A DNA stretch of 36,026 nucleotides from an uncultured Clostridia bacterium. GTDB lineage: Bacteria; Bacillota; Clostridia; Oscillospirales; Ruminococcaceae. The first letter of the stretch is position 1, and every line of letters begins with the position of its first letter. The translations under genes were made by a program, and so were the position numbers. A model generated the notes under the pieces. That model saw only the letters and a list, made by a program, of their open reading frames with translations, was not told the DNA's origin and made no database searches. Below, piece by piece: positions 1-8,464 of this stretch. Location of the stretch: contig CALCUE010000058.1 of the NCBI GenBank assembly GCA_937906945.1, forward strand, positions 1 to 36,026. The letters are read 5' to 3'.

Positions 1-32
1 CTTGCGAGTACTAATTGGTCGAGGACTTGTCC
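1..32 (+). rRNA. 23S rRNA, 3' end (partial)
   Basis: The first bases (GAGTACTAATTGGTCGAGG and the following ACTTGTCC) match the conserved 3' terminus of Bacillota 23S rRNA, where GTACTAATNGGTCGAGG closes the molecule. Only the last ~32 bases are inside the window, so the 5' side is cut by the window edge and the exact 3' end is approximate. A T-rich spacer of about 87 bases follows before the first tRNA. Confidence 0.85.
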
Positions 33-119
33 TTTTGCACAGTTCTTCTCTTTTCAGATTTATTCTTTCTCTGCGTCTTTTTCAGTTTTCAGGGTTTTAC
101 CTGATGTATCATCAAATTC

Positions 120-195
<76 letters not shown>

Positions 196-199
196 AAAT

Positions 200-275
200 G
201 GCCCGATGGTCAAGTGGCCTAAGACTTCGGCCTCTCACGCCGACAACGGGGGTTCGAATCCCCCTCGGGTCACCA
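200..275 (+). tRNA. tRNA-Glu (anticodon CTC)
   Basis: Acceptor GGCCCGA pairs with TCGGGTC with one G-U pair. The anticodon stem TCGGC/GCCGA encloses loop CTCTCAC, giving anticodon CTC (codon GAG). The T-stem is GGGGG/CCCCC around TTCGAAT, and the encoded CCA ends at 275. Only four bases separate it from tRNA-Lys and three from 5S, so all are co-transcribed. Confidence 0.95.
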
Positions 276-278
276 ATA

Positions 279-394
<116 letters not shown>

Positions 395-396
395 AC

Positions 397-426
397 AAAA
401 AGGACGAAGGAAACTTCGTCCTTTTT
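397..426 (+). terminator. Intrinsic terminator of the rRNA operon
   Basis: AAAAAGGACGAAG and CTTCGTCCTTTTT form a 13-bp stem with a GAAA tetraloop, ending in a U-tract immediately after 5S rRNA. It ends the rRNA/tRNA transcript. Confidence 0.92.
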
Positions 427-542
427 GCTATCTAAAAATCCCCTGTTATCAGCAGAGGATTTTTTTATTTCTGTTTAAATTTAAGAAAAATTCACAAAAT
501 TCGCTTTTATTTGCGCTACAATAGATAAAAAGAGGCGAGAAT

Positions 543-926
543 ATGGAAAATATCGTGGAGCTTGCGGAAAATTTTCGCTGGGAAACTGAGAACAAGGACA
601 TCTTATTTTTGTCAAAACAAAAGAGCGCTCTTTTTTTCGCTTTGGAGGATTGGGCGAATGTGGCTCAATGGAGCGATCAATTTTCTTCCAAGCTCTATTT
701 TGACACAATTTTTTTCTATGATTTTTTATCCATGTTTTCGGTAGAAGGATCGGCTATTATCCGGGAACGTCAAAAAAGGGTTTCAACGGATATTTCTTTT
801 ATCCTAATCGCTTCTTCCGTGGTAGAAAAACAGATTTTGACGGAGGATTTTCTTCCTCTTTTGGAAAAAGAGTCAATCCCTTTTCATTTTTCCTGTTTTC
901 AGAATTTTCTTTTCATAAAATTTTAA
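543..926 (+). CDS. Hypothetical protein, 127 aa, AT-rich
   Basis: I do not recognise this ORF. It begins at an ATG preceded by AGAGGCG about 6 nt upstream, a usable SD site, and a TACAAT element at 517-522 could be a -10 box, though no well-spaced -35 is obvious. The 127-residue product is rich in Phe, Ile and Ser, has no clear signal peptide or repeated motif, and its long T-runs differ from the higher-GC housekeeping genes downstream. It fills the gap between the rRNA operon and the sigma factor gene, and no terminator is evident after it. It may be a genuine lineage-specific gene, a decayed remnant, or a chance ORF in AT-rich spacer. Confidence 0.4.
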   Translation: MENIVELAENFRWETENKDILFLSKQKSALFFALEDWANVAQWSDQFSSKLYFDTIFFYDFLSMFSVEGSAIIRERQKRVSTDISFILIASSVVEKQILTEDFLPLLEKESIPFHFSCFQNFLFIKF

Positions 927-992
927 TTTTACGCATAAATTTTTTGTTTTTGTCGCACTTAGTATGTGATGACCATGATTGGTGGTGTGGTT

Positions 993-1538
993 ATGAAAAT
1001 AGATCCGGCAATCGTCGAAAAGGCGATGACGGGGGACAAAGAGGCGTTTACGACGCTTTATCAGACTTGCTATAGGGATTTATATAAATTCGCGCTTTAT
1101 ACTTTGGGGAACGCAGAGGATGCGGCGGATGTTGTTTCCGATACGTTTCTTGAGGTATGGAAAGGTTTGCCTAAATTGCGGCAGGCAGAGGCCTTCCCAC
1201 AATGGGCTTTCCGTATTCTTTCGATCCGATGCAAGCGGGAAATCGCCGGAATTATCCAAAAAAGGAACACTTATAATCTGGATGACTGGATTGAGAAACC
1301 GGCAGAGGAAGCGGGGGATTTGGACGAAACGGCTTCCGAGTCGGCGGCATTGGCGGTGGCGCTTTCCCGGTTGGAAGCGGAGGAACGAATGGTGATCGTG
1401 CTTTCAGTTCTGCATGGATATACCAATAAAGAGATCGCGGAGATGTTGGGAAAACCACAGGGGACCGTCAGTTCGAAAATTCACCGGACGTATGCTAAAT
1501 TGCGCGCGATGCTGGGAGGTGAGGATTATGGCAAATGA
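993..1538 (+). CDS. RNA polymerase sigma factor, ECF (sigma-70 family)
   Basis: This 181-residue protein has the two-domain layout of extracytoplasmic-function sigma factors. Region 2 is near the N-terminus (FTTLYQTCYRDLYKFALYTL, then NAEDAADVVSDTFLEVWKGL, the -10-recognition segment). Region 4 is at the C-terminus (LEAEERMVIVLSVLHGYTNK, then EIAEMLGKPQGTVSSKIHR), a helix-turn-helix for the -35. An in-frame GTG at 966 would add nine residues but has no SD; ATG 993 follows GGTGGTGTGG and begins where the family homology begins. The gene overlaps the next by 11 nt, the standard arrangement of an ECF sigma with its membrane-anchored regulator. The target regulon cannot be read from the sequence. 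Confidence 0.9.
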   Translation: MKIDPAIVEKAMTGDKEAFTTLYQTCYRDLYKFALYTLGNAEDAADVVSDTFLEVWKGLPKLRQAEAFPQWAFRILSIRCKREIAGIIQKRNTYNLDDWIEKPAEEAGDLDETASESAALAVALSRLEAEERMVIVLSVLHGYTNKEIAEMLGKPQGTVSSKIHRTYAKLRAMLGGEDYGK

Positions 1539-2442
1539 GAACGAAAATTTTGAAAAACTTTTGAAGCAGTCTTTTCAAGAGTTGGATTCTCGTTTGATCG
1601 TACCGGAAATCCCGGATGCTCAAGCGATTTTTGAGGCTAAAGAGCAGAAGAAGGGAAAAGTTATTCCCTTTCGGACCGTTCGGGTCATCGCCGCCGCGGC
1701 CATTGTTTTAGTTGTGGGAATATCCGCTTTCGCGTTGGGTGGAAAACTGGGAATGACCACAAGCAAGAAAGCACAGTTGGCGGATATAGCAAAACCGGCG
1801 TCAGAACCCAGTATGGGTATCAGAGAAGAACCGGAGGAGAGCGTAGAAGACGCGGAAATTCCGTATTCGACGGAACCGACGGAAGAAGAACAAGCCGAAG
1901 AAATTTCTCCTGCGGAAGAAATCAAAACGGAGTCAAAAAATGTAGAGATGAATGGAGTGAATGGCGGAAGCACGAAAGCCGCTGAAACATTTTTCTATCA
2001 AAGCCTCCGACACTTTTTTGATGAGGATGGCCTTGACGAGTCGGGCCAGAAAGCCGGGACTTCTTCCATAACATCGTTTACGGACGTTCTGAGCAACAAA
2101 AGAAGCGTTACCGTTAACGCGGACACGGATTCGGTTTCTGTTACGCTGTATGATACGTCCGGAGAACCGGAGATCCTTTCGGCCTTTTGGGTGGAAGGAA
2201 ACTTTATCAGCAGCGCGCATAAAGGAGAAGAATACGTTATTGTCATAGAGAAAAAAGTCACGAAGGAAGAATTTGAAAATGGATATTATCTTCCGATGAT
2301 CGGTGACGTCGAAAAGGGAACAGAGGAATTTTCGGAGAACCGGATTTCCGTTCAGGAACCTATTTCGGAAGGAATCATCAGAATGACCGTTTTCTTGAAC
2401 GTGGAAAGGGGTTCCTACGAAATAGAAGCTGTTTTACAATAA
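1528..2442 (+). CDS. Probable anti-sigma / sigma-associated membrane protein
   Basis: The start is ATG 1528, directly after the strong SD GGGAGGTGAGG and inside the end of the sigma gene (translational coupling). The 304-residue product has a cytoplasmic N-terminus of about 47 residues, one membrane helix (about 50-72, VRVIAAAAIVLVVGISAFAL), a Glu/Pro-rich extracellular linker (about 85-150), and a C-terminal domain with no motif I recognise. This topology, with the coupling to an ECF sigma gene, suggests an anti-sigma factor holding the sigma at the membrane. No HxxxCxxC zinc anti-sigma motif is present, so the assignment rests on position and topology. A terminator follows at once, making this a two-gene operon. 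Confidence 0.7.
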   Translation: MANENENFEKLLKQSFQELDSRLIVPEIPDAQAIFEAKEQKKGKVIPFRTVRVIAAAAIVLVVGISAFALGGKLGMTTSKKAQLADIAKPASEPSMGIREEPEESVEDAEIPYSTEPTEEEQAEEISPAEEIKTESKNVEMNGVNGGSTKAAETFFYQSLRHFFDEDGLDESGQKAGTSSITSFTDVLSNKRSVTVNADTDSVSVTLYDTSGEPEILSAFWVEGNFISSAHKGEEYVIVIEKKVTKEEFENGYYLPMIGDVEKGTEEFSENRISVQEPISEGIIRMTVFLNVERGSYEIEAVLQ

Positions 2443-2472
2443 AAAAAGCGCCGGATGACCGGCGCTTTTTTG
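2441..2472 (+). terminator. Intrinsic terminator after the sigma/anti-sigma pair
   Basis: AAAAAAAGCGCCGG and CCGGCGCTTTTTT pair around an ATGA loop. The stem is GC-rich and followed by a U-tract; it starts at the stop codon of the upstream gene and isolates it from the gyrB-like operon. Confidence 0.92.
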
Positions 2473-2504
2473 TTATCCCGAAAAGATAGAACGAGCTTTT
2501 TGCC

Positions 2505-2533
2505 TTGCGTTACAGGGGAAAAGATGCTATACT
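2505..2533 (+). promoter_or_regulatory. Sigma-A type promoter for the gyrB-like/priA operon
   Basis: TTGCGT (2505-2510), a 17-bp spacer, then TATACT (2528-2533). TGC directly precedes the -10 box, giving an extended -10. It lies between the terminator at 2472 and the start codon at 2566, where an operon promoter is expected. Confidence 0.75.
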
Positions 2534-2565
2534 ATATTTTGGAATTTTATATACCGGAGGAACTT

Positions 2566-4548
2566 ATGGCAAAGAAACACGAAGAGTACGGAAACGAAAG
2601 TATCAAGTCGCTGAAAGGCGCGGATCGAGTCCGGAAACGTCCGGCTGTCATTTTTGGCTCGGATGGGATCGAGGGCTGTGAACACGCTGTTTTCGAGATC
2701 ATTTCCAACGCGATCGACGAGGCGAGAGCCGGTTATGGGGAAAAAATCGTCGTTACACGCTATCAGGACGGGTCCATCGAAGTGGAAGACTTCGGACGGG
2801 GATGTCCGGTGGATTGGAACGAAAGCGAACAGCGGTATAACTGGGAACTGATTTTCTGCGAGCTTTACGCCGGCGGCAAATACGATTCCACCGGCGACTA
2901 TGAATTTTCGTTGGGACTCAACGGACTTGGCCTTTGCTCCACCCAATATTCCTCCGAGTGGATGGATGTCGAAGTCTGCCGGGACGGTTATCTCTATCAA
3001 CTCCATTTTGAGCACGGAGAAAACGTCGGCGGTTTGAAAAAAGAGGAGACGACCCGAAAAAAGACCGGGACGGAAATTCGCTGGAAACCGGACAAGCAGG
3101 TCTTTACCGATACGTCTGTGCCATTGGAGTGGTATCAGGAAGTGATCAAGCGGCAGGCGGTCGTCAACGCCGGGCTTGTTTTCCTGCTTCGGGATCAGAA
3201 AATGACCGGCGGCTTCGAGCCATATGAATTTGTCTATGAGAACGGCATCAGCGACTATGTCAAAGAAATGGCCGGAACGGAGGCAATGCTCACCGGTATC
3301 CAGTATTGGCAGGGCGAGCGTACCGGTCGGGACCGTGAGGACAAGCCGGAATATAAAGTAAAAATGCAGTTTGCCTGTTGCTTTTCCAACAAGGTGAAAG
3401 CCATTGAATATTACCACAACTCCAGTCATCTGGAGCACGGCGGTTCACCGGAAAAGGCGGTCAAATCGGCTTTTGTCAGCCAGATCGACGCTTATATCAA
3501 GAGTGCCGGAAAATATCTGAAAAACGAAAGCAAAATCAGTTTTCAGGACGTGGAAGATTGTCTGATTTTGGTTTCCTCCTCGTTTTCCACGCAGACTTCC
3601 TATGAAAACCAGACCAAAAAGGCCATTACCAATAAATTCATCGCCGAGGCGATGACGGAATTTCTGAAACACCAGCTGGAAGTCTTTTTCATTGAAAATC
3701 CCGATGACGCCGCCAGAGTTTCGGAACAGGTGCTCATCAACAAACGGAGCCGTGAAAAAGCGGAAACCACCCGCCAGAGCTTAAAAAAGAAACTGACGGT
3801 CAGTATGGATATGACCAATCGGGTGCAGAAATTCGTGGATTGCCGGACAAAGGACATCAGCCGCCGGGAAATCTATATCGTAGAGGGCGATTCCGCGTTG
3901 GGTTCCTGTAAACAGGGACGGGATTCGGAATTTCAGGCCATTATGCCGGTGCGTGGCAAGATTCTGAACTGTCTCAAAGCGGACTATGAGAAGATTTTCA
4001 AAAGCGATATCATTACCGATCTTCTGAAAGTGCTCGGTTGCGGGGTGGAGGTCAAGAGCAAAGCCAACAAAGAGCTTTCGTCCTTTGATCTTGCGAATCT
4101 TCGGTGGAACAAGATCGTCATCTGTACCGATGCGGACGTCGATGGCTATCAGATCCGCACGCTGATTCTGACCATGCTCTATCGGCTGACGCCGACTCTC
4201 ATTGATCTTGGTTATGTCTTTATCGCGGAATCGCCGCTTTATGAGATCACTTGCAAAGAGGAGACCTATTTCGCTTATACGGAAGATGAGAAAGTCCGTA
4301 TCGTGGAAAAACTCGGAAAAGCGAAATACACCATTCAGCGTTCCAAAGGATTGGGTGAAAATGAGCCGGATATGATGTGGCTTACCACAATGAACCCGGA
4401 GACAAGACGGCTTATTAAAGTGACCCCCAGCGAAGCGCAGGCGACTTCGGATAAATTTGATCTTCTTCTTGGAGATAATCTCCAGGGAAGAAAAGATTAT
4501 ATCGCGACGAACGGATACCTGTATCTGGACGATATGGATCTTTCGTAA
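2566..4548 (+). CDS. Divergent type IIA topoisomerase B subunit (GyrB/ParE-like)
   Basis: At 660 residues this has the GyrB/ParE length and domain order. The N-terminal GHKL ATPase shows EIISNAIDEA, then EDFGRGCP (replacing the usual DNGRGIP), and a lid GLNGLGLCST (usual GGLHGVG). The transducer domain follows, then the TOPRIM domain with IVEGDSALGS, PVRGKILN and TDADVDGYQIRTLILTMLYR, keeping the metal-binding Glu and DxD residues. It would power strand passage with a GyrA/ParC partner. No A subunit is adjacent; priA follows after 26 nt. ATG 2566 is chosen for the SD CCGGAGG and because it begins the family homology; an upstream in-frame ATG lacks an SD. Divergent motifs suggest an accessory paralogue rather than the main gyrase subunit. 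Confidence 0.88.
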   Translation: MAKKHEEYGNESIKSLKGADRVRKRPAVIFGSDGIEGCEHAVFEIISNAIDEARAGYGEKIVVTRYQDGSIEVEDFGRGCPVDWNESEQRYNWELIFCELYAGGKYDSTGDYEFSLGLNGLGLCSTQYSSEWMDVEVCRDGYLYQLHFEHGENVGGLKKEETTRKKTGTEIRWKPDKQVFTDTSVPLEWYQEVIKRQAVVNAGLVFLLRDQKMTGGFEPYEFVYENGISDYVKEMAGTEAMLTGIQYWQGERTGRDREDKPEYKVKMQFACCFSNKVKAIEYYHNSSHLEHGGSPEKAVKSAFVSQIDAYIKSAGKYLKNESKISFQDVEDCLILVSSSFSTQTSYENQTKKAITNKFIAEAMTEFLKHQLEVFFIENPDDAARVSEQVLINKRSREKAETTRQSLKKKLTVSMDMTNRVQKFVDCRTKDISRREIYIVEGDSALGSCKQGRDSEFQAIMPVRGKILNCLKADYEKIFKSDIITDLLKVLGCGVEVKSKANKELSSFDLANLRWNKIVICTDADVDGYQIRTLILTMLYRLTPTLIDLGYVFIAESPLYEITCKEETYFAYTEDEKVRIVEKLGKAKYTIQRSKGLGENEPDMMWLTTMNPETRRLIKVTPSEAQATSDKFDLLLGDNLQGRKDYIATNGYLYLDDMDLS

Positions 4549-4574
4549 AATAAAAGAAAGGCGGTGCGGCTTGG

Positions 4575-7016
4575 ATGATCGCCAAAATAGCGGTGGATAA
4601 AGCCGCATTCAGCTTTGATAAACTGTTTGACTATTCGGTTCCGGAATATTTGGAATCGAAAACCCGTGTCGGTTGCCGAGTGCTCGTTCCTTTTGGAGCG
4701 GGAGGACAAAAACGACAGGGCATGGTGTTCGCGCTGAGCACGGAACCAGAAGAAAAGACTGTAAAGCTAAAGGACATTACATGTATTTTGGACGAGGAAC
4801 CGGTGCTGAGTGAGGAACTGATGGGCCTTTGCGAGCATTTGGCAGAGCGGACTTTCTGCGCCCGATTTGAGGCGGTCAAAGCCATGCTCCCGCCGGGACT
4901 GAATTATAAGCCGACCTACCGCTATTTTGTCGCTTCGGATGATGGGATTTCCGGGGAGGAATTCCGGATCGTCAACTGGCTTCGGCAGAGAAAAAGAGGT
5001 TGCGAAGCACCGCTTTTACGAAAGACCTTCGGGCTTGCCGATAACAGCCTTTTGGAGGAAATGTACCGAAAAGGGATCCTTCGGCGGGAGGAAGTGGCCA
5101 GGCGGAAGATCGGCGACGAGACACAGAAAATGGTGCGTCTTTCCGAAAAACAGCGGGAGCTGATGGAGGAAGGAAAAAGCCTTCTGAAAAAAGAGACCGA
5201 AAAACAGAGCGAGGTGCTCGAGTTTTTGCGGGACGCCGGCGCTCTTTGCGTCAAGGAGATCTCCTATTTTACCTCGGCGACCAAAGCGGTCGTGGACACG
5301 TTGGAAAAGAAAGGCGCGGCGGAATTCTTCGAGGAGGAAGCGTTCCGAACGCCCTATAAGGATCAGGTTGCTCACCGGGATATAACGAAAGTGGTTCTTT
5401 CCGAAGAACAAAAAAAAGCGTTTGACGGGATCTCGGCTCTCTGTGACAGTGGGAAAGCGTGCGCGGCCCTGCTTTTCGGTGTGACCGGAAGCGGAAAGAC
5501 GCAGGTCTTTATGAAACTCATTGAGCGGGAGATCTCTTTGGGGAAGCAGGTCATTCTGATGGTGCCGGAGATTTCGCTGACGCCTCAGATGATGCAGAAG
5601 TTCATTTCCTATTTCGGCGGGGAAGTGGCCGTGATGCACAGCGCCCTTTCCGCCGGAGAACGGATCGACGAATGGAAGCGTATCCGGGAAGGAAAGGCAA
5701 AAATCATTATTGGGACCCGGTCGGCGGTGTTCGCGCCGACAAAGAATCTTGGTCTCATCATTATGGATGAGGAACAGGAGCCCAGCTATAAATCCGATCG
5801 GTCACCCCGTTTCCATGCCCGGGATGTGGCTCAGTATCGGTGCTCAAAAAGCGGGATCCCTCTTTTGCTTGCTTCGGCAACACCGTCGGTGGAAACGTTT
5901 TTCCGTGCAAAGCAGGGGAAAATGGCACTGTTTGAGATGAAAAATCGCTACGGAAACGCCACGCTTCCCGAAACATCCATTACGGATATGAAAGAAGAAA
6001 CGCTGAGAGGGAATACCGGAGTGCTCAGCGAGGCGTTGGCGGAGGAACTAAAATACAATCTTGAGCACGGCGAACAGTCCATCCTGCTGATGAACCGGCG
6101 GGGATATAACACCATTGCCCGCTGTGCTCAATGCGGTACGGCCAAAGAGTGTCCCCGATGCAATATTCCGCTGATCTATCATAAAGCCAATGGAAAGCTG
6201 ATGTGTCACTATTGCGGCTATACAGAACCGGCTACGATTCAATGTGATACATGCGGAAGCGAATACGTCATGTATTCCGGCTGTGGGACTCAGAAAGTGG
6301 AGGACGAACTGGCCGCCCTGCTTCCGACGGCGAGAATTCTGCGGATGGATCTGGATACCACCATGGCTAAATTCAGCCACGACCGCTATTTTTCGGATTT
6401 CGCCGAGGGACGATACGATATTATGGTCGGAACACAAATGGTGGCCAAGGGACTTGATTTCCCGAACGTAACGCTGGTCGGCGTTCTGGCGGCGGATATG
6501 TCACTCTACGGCGGGGATTATCGTAGTTACGAGCGGACGTTCAGCCTTTTGACACAGGTCATCGGCCGCTGTGGTCGCTCGGAACAGAAAGGGCGGGCAT
6601 ATATTCAGACTTATTCCCCGGAACATAGCGTGATCGAGAGAGCCTGCGCGCAGGATTACCGGCTTTTTTACGCCGACGAGATCGTCAACCGGAAAGTGAT
6701 GCTGTATCCGCCGTTTTGCTCCATGGGTTCCGTTCTTTTTTCGGGGAAAAAAGAACGGGAGGTAAAGGAATCCGCGGAAGCCTTTGCCCGTCTTTTAGAA
6801 GAAAAGGTGGCGGAAAACAAAATCCCGATCCGCCTTTTGGGACCAACGCCTTCCCACGTGGCCAAAATCGCCGATCAATGGCGATGGAAGCTCATTGTGA
6901 AATATCGACCGGACAAAGCCTTTTTCCGGTCGATGGGAGATACGCTGCGGGAATTTTCAAAAAAGAAAGAATTTGTTAAAATTGAGGTCATGGCGGACCC
7001 CTATGATATAAATTGA
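4575..7016 (+). CDS. priA: Primosomal protein N' / replication restart helicase PriA
   Basis: PriA reloads the replisome at stalled forks and is a 3'-5' superfamily-2 helicase. The 813-residue length fits. In order: the 3'-OH-binding N-terminal domain (FDYSVPEYL), Walker A GVTGSGKT at about residue 302, DEEQEPSYKSD (Walker B/DEEH-like), and a zinc-binding insert with eight Cys (CAQC, CPRC, CHYC, CDTC, where Bacillota PriA coordinates two zinc ions). The C-terminal helicase motifs GTQMVAKGLDFPNVTLVGVL and QVIGRCGR follow. The start ATG 4575 has a moderate SD (GAAAGGCGG). It is 26 nt behind the topoisomerase-like gene and 18 nt ahead of def, so it is probably co-transcribed with both. Confidence 0.97.
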   Translation: MIAKIAVDKAAFSFDKLFDYSVPEYLESKTRVGCRVLVPFGAGGQKRQGMVFALSTEPEEKTVKLKDITCILDEEPVLSEELMGLCEHLAERTFCARFEAVKAMLPPGLNYKPTYRYFVASDDGISGEEFRIVNWLRQRKRGCEAPLLRKTFGLADNSLLEEMYRKGILRREEVARRKIGDETQKMVRLSEKQRELMEEGKSLLKKETEKQSEVLEFLRDAGALCVKEISYFTSATKAVVDTLEKKGAAEFFEEEAFRTPYKDQVAHRDITKVVLSEEQKKAFDGISALCDSGKACAALLFGVTGSGKTQVFMKLIEREISLGKQVILMVPEISLTPQMMQKFISYFGGEVAVMHSALSAGERIDEWKRIREGKAKIIIGTRSAVFAPTKNLGLIIMDEEQEPSYKSDRSPRFHARDVAQYRCSKSGIPLLLASATPSVETFFRAKQGKMALFEMKNRYGNATLPETSITDMKEETLRGNTGVLSEALAEELKYNLEHGEQSILLMNRRGYNTIARCAQCGTAKECPRCNIPLIYHKANGKLMCHYCGYTEPATIQCDTCGSEYVMYSGCGTQKVEDELAALLPTARILRMDLDTTMAKFSHDRYFSDFAEGRYDIMVGTQMVAKGLDFPNVTLVGVLAADMSLYGGDYRSYERTFSLLTQVIGRCGRSEQKGRAYIQTYSPEHSVIERACAQDYRLFYADEIVNRKVMLYPPFCSMGSVLFSGKKEREVKESAEAFARLLEEKVAENKIPIRLLGPTPSHVAKIADQWRWKLIVKYRPDKAFFRSMGDTLREFSKKKEFVKIEVMADPYDIN

Positions 7017-7034
7017 CAGGAAAGGTGAAAACTA

Positions 7035-7523
7035 ATGGCGTTAAGAAATATTGTGAAAGACGGCGACCCGATTCTTCGGAAAGTTTGCCGCCCGGTTGAA
7101 AAATTTGATGAACGGCTGGCAACGCTCCTGGACGATATGGCAGAGACGATGCACGCCGCGGACGGAGTAGGTATCGCCGGACCGCAGGTCGGTATGCTTC
7201 GCCGTCTCACCGTCATAGACTGCTATGATGATGAAGGGGTTGTTGAGCTTATTAACCCGGAAATTATTGAAACCTCCGGGGAGCAGACCGGCAACGAGGG
7301 TTGCCTTTCTTTCCCGGGAAAATGGGGAACGGTGACCCGACCGATGAAGGTGACGGTTAGGGCACAGGATCGGAACGGAAACTGGTTTGAGGTGACCGGG
7401 GAAGGACTGAAAGCCCGGGCTTTCTGCCACGAGATTGATCATCTGAACGGTGTTTGTTTTGTGGATCTGGCGGATGAAATCCGGGACGAAGAGGATGAGG
7501 ATCTGGAGGAGATCGAACCATGA
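7035..7523 (+). CDS. def: Peptide deformylase
   Basis: Removes the formyl group from the N-terminal fMet of nascent proteins. All three metalloprotease motifs are present: GVGIAGPQV (about residues 44-52), EGCLSFPG with metal-ligand Cys90, and HEIDH (132-136) providing two His ligands and the catalytic Glu. Its 162 residues are typical. The SD is AGGAAAGGTGA before ATG 7035. Its stop overlaps the fmt start by 4 nt (ATGA), the classic def-fmt coupling that pairs deformylation with formylation. Confidence 0.97.
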   Translation: MALRNIVKDGDPILRKVCRPVEKFDERLATLLDDMAETMHAADGVGIAGPQVGMLRRLTVIDCYDDEGVVELINPEIIETSGEQTGNEGCLSFPGKWGTVTRPMKVTVRAQDRNGNWFEVTGEGLKARAFCHEIDHLNGVCFVDLADEIRDEEDEDLEEIEP

Positions 7524-8461
7524 AAAATATGCGGATCGTTTTTATGGGAACGCCGGATTTCGCCGCAGCGATCCTGAAAAGGCTGATCGACACCGGCAGA
7601 AACGTGGTCGGCGTCTTTTCTCAGCCGGATAAGCCGGTGGGACGGAAGCAGATCATTATGCCGACGGCAACCAAACAGTTGGCAATGGAACACGATATTC
7701 CGGTTTTTCAGCCGGCAAAACTTCGGGACGGCACGGCTTTGGAAATCATGAAAGAACTGGCACCGGACCTTGTGGTGGTGGCGGCTTACGGAAAAATTCT
7801 TCCGAAGGACCTTTTGGACGTGCCGCCTCTCGGCAACGTCAACGTACACGGAAGCCTTCTTCCCAAATACCGCGGCAGCGCACCGATCCAGTGGTCGGTG
7901 ATCAACGGCGACAAAGTGACCGGTGTTACGACCATGTATATGGCCGAAGGCATGGATACCGGTGATATGATCCTTAAAATGGAAACGCCCATCGGGGAGG
8001 ACGAGACCTCCGGAGAGCTATTCGAGCGTATGGCCGCTTTGGGCGCGGACGCCATCGAAAAGACGCTGACGCTTTTTGATGAGGGAAACGTTCCGCGCAC
8101 GGTACAGAACGACGAGGAAATGACGTTGGCACCGATGCTCAAAAAAGAGATGGGTGAACTGGATTTCACAAAATCTCCGGAAGAGATCCACAATCTGGTC
8201 CGCGGCCTTAATCCATGGCCGACGGCATTCACCTTTTTGGACGGAAAGACGCTGAAAGTCCACAAAACCGCGGTGGTTTCTGGATTTTCGGGGAACCCGG
8301 GCGAGCTTTTGGACGGAAAACGGTGCGTTATCGCCTGCGGCGACGGTGCCGTGGAATTTCTGAGTGTCCAACCGGAAGGGAAAAACGCGATGTCCGGCGG
8401 AGACTTTATTCGGGGAAGACGCCTTGAAAAAGGTGCGCTTTTCGGAAAAGTGATGGAGTAA
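7520..8461 (+). CDS. fmt: Methionyl-tRNA formyltransferase
   Basis: Transfers formyl from 10-formyl-tetrahydrofolate to initiator Met-tRNA. The N-terminal domain begins MRIVFMGTPDFA, and the catalytic centre has Asn108, His110 (in NVHGSLLPKYRGSAPIQW) and Asp146, matching the family triad. A C-terminal OB-like tRNA-binding domain follows (about 208-313). The 313-residue length is normal. It is translationally coupled to def by a 4-nt overlap and is followed 3 nt later by the metallopeptidase gene. Confidence 0.97.
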   Translation: MKNMRIVFMGTPDFAAAILKRLIDTGRNVVGVFSQPDKPVGRKQIIMPTATKQLAMEHDIPVFQPAKLRDGTALEIMKELAPDLVVVAAYGKILPKDLLDVPPLGNVNVHGSLLPKYRGSAPIQWSVINGDKVTGVTTMYMAEGMDTGDMILKMETPIGEDETSGELFERMAALGADAIEKTLTLFDEGNVPRTVQNDEEMTLAPMLKKEMGELDFTKSPEEIHNLVRGLNPWPTAFTFLDGKTLKVHKTAVVSGFSGNPGELLDGKRCVIACGDGAVEFLSVQPEGKNAMSGGDFIRGRRLEKGALFGKVME

Positions 8462-8464
8462 AAA

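Noticed and set aside
2527..3438. A 303-codon open frame antisense to the gyrB-like gene
   Set aside because: Shadow of a strongly conserved gene with no start signals of its own.
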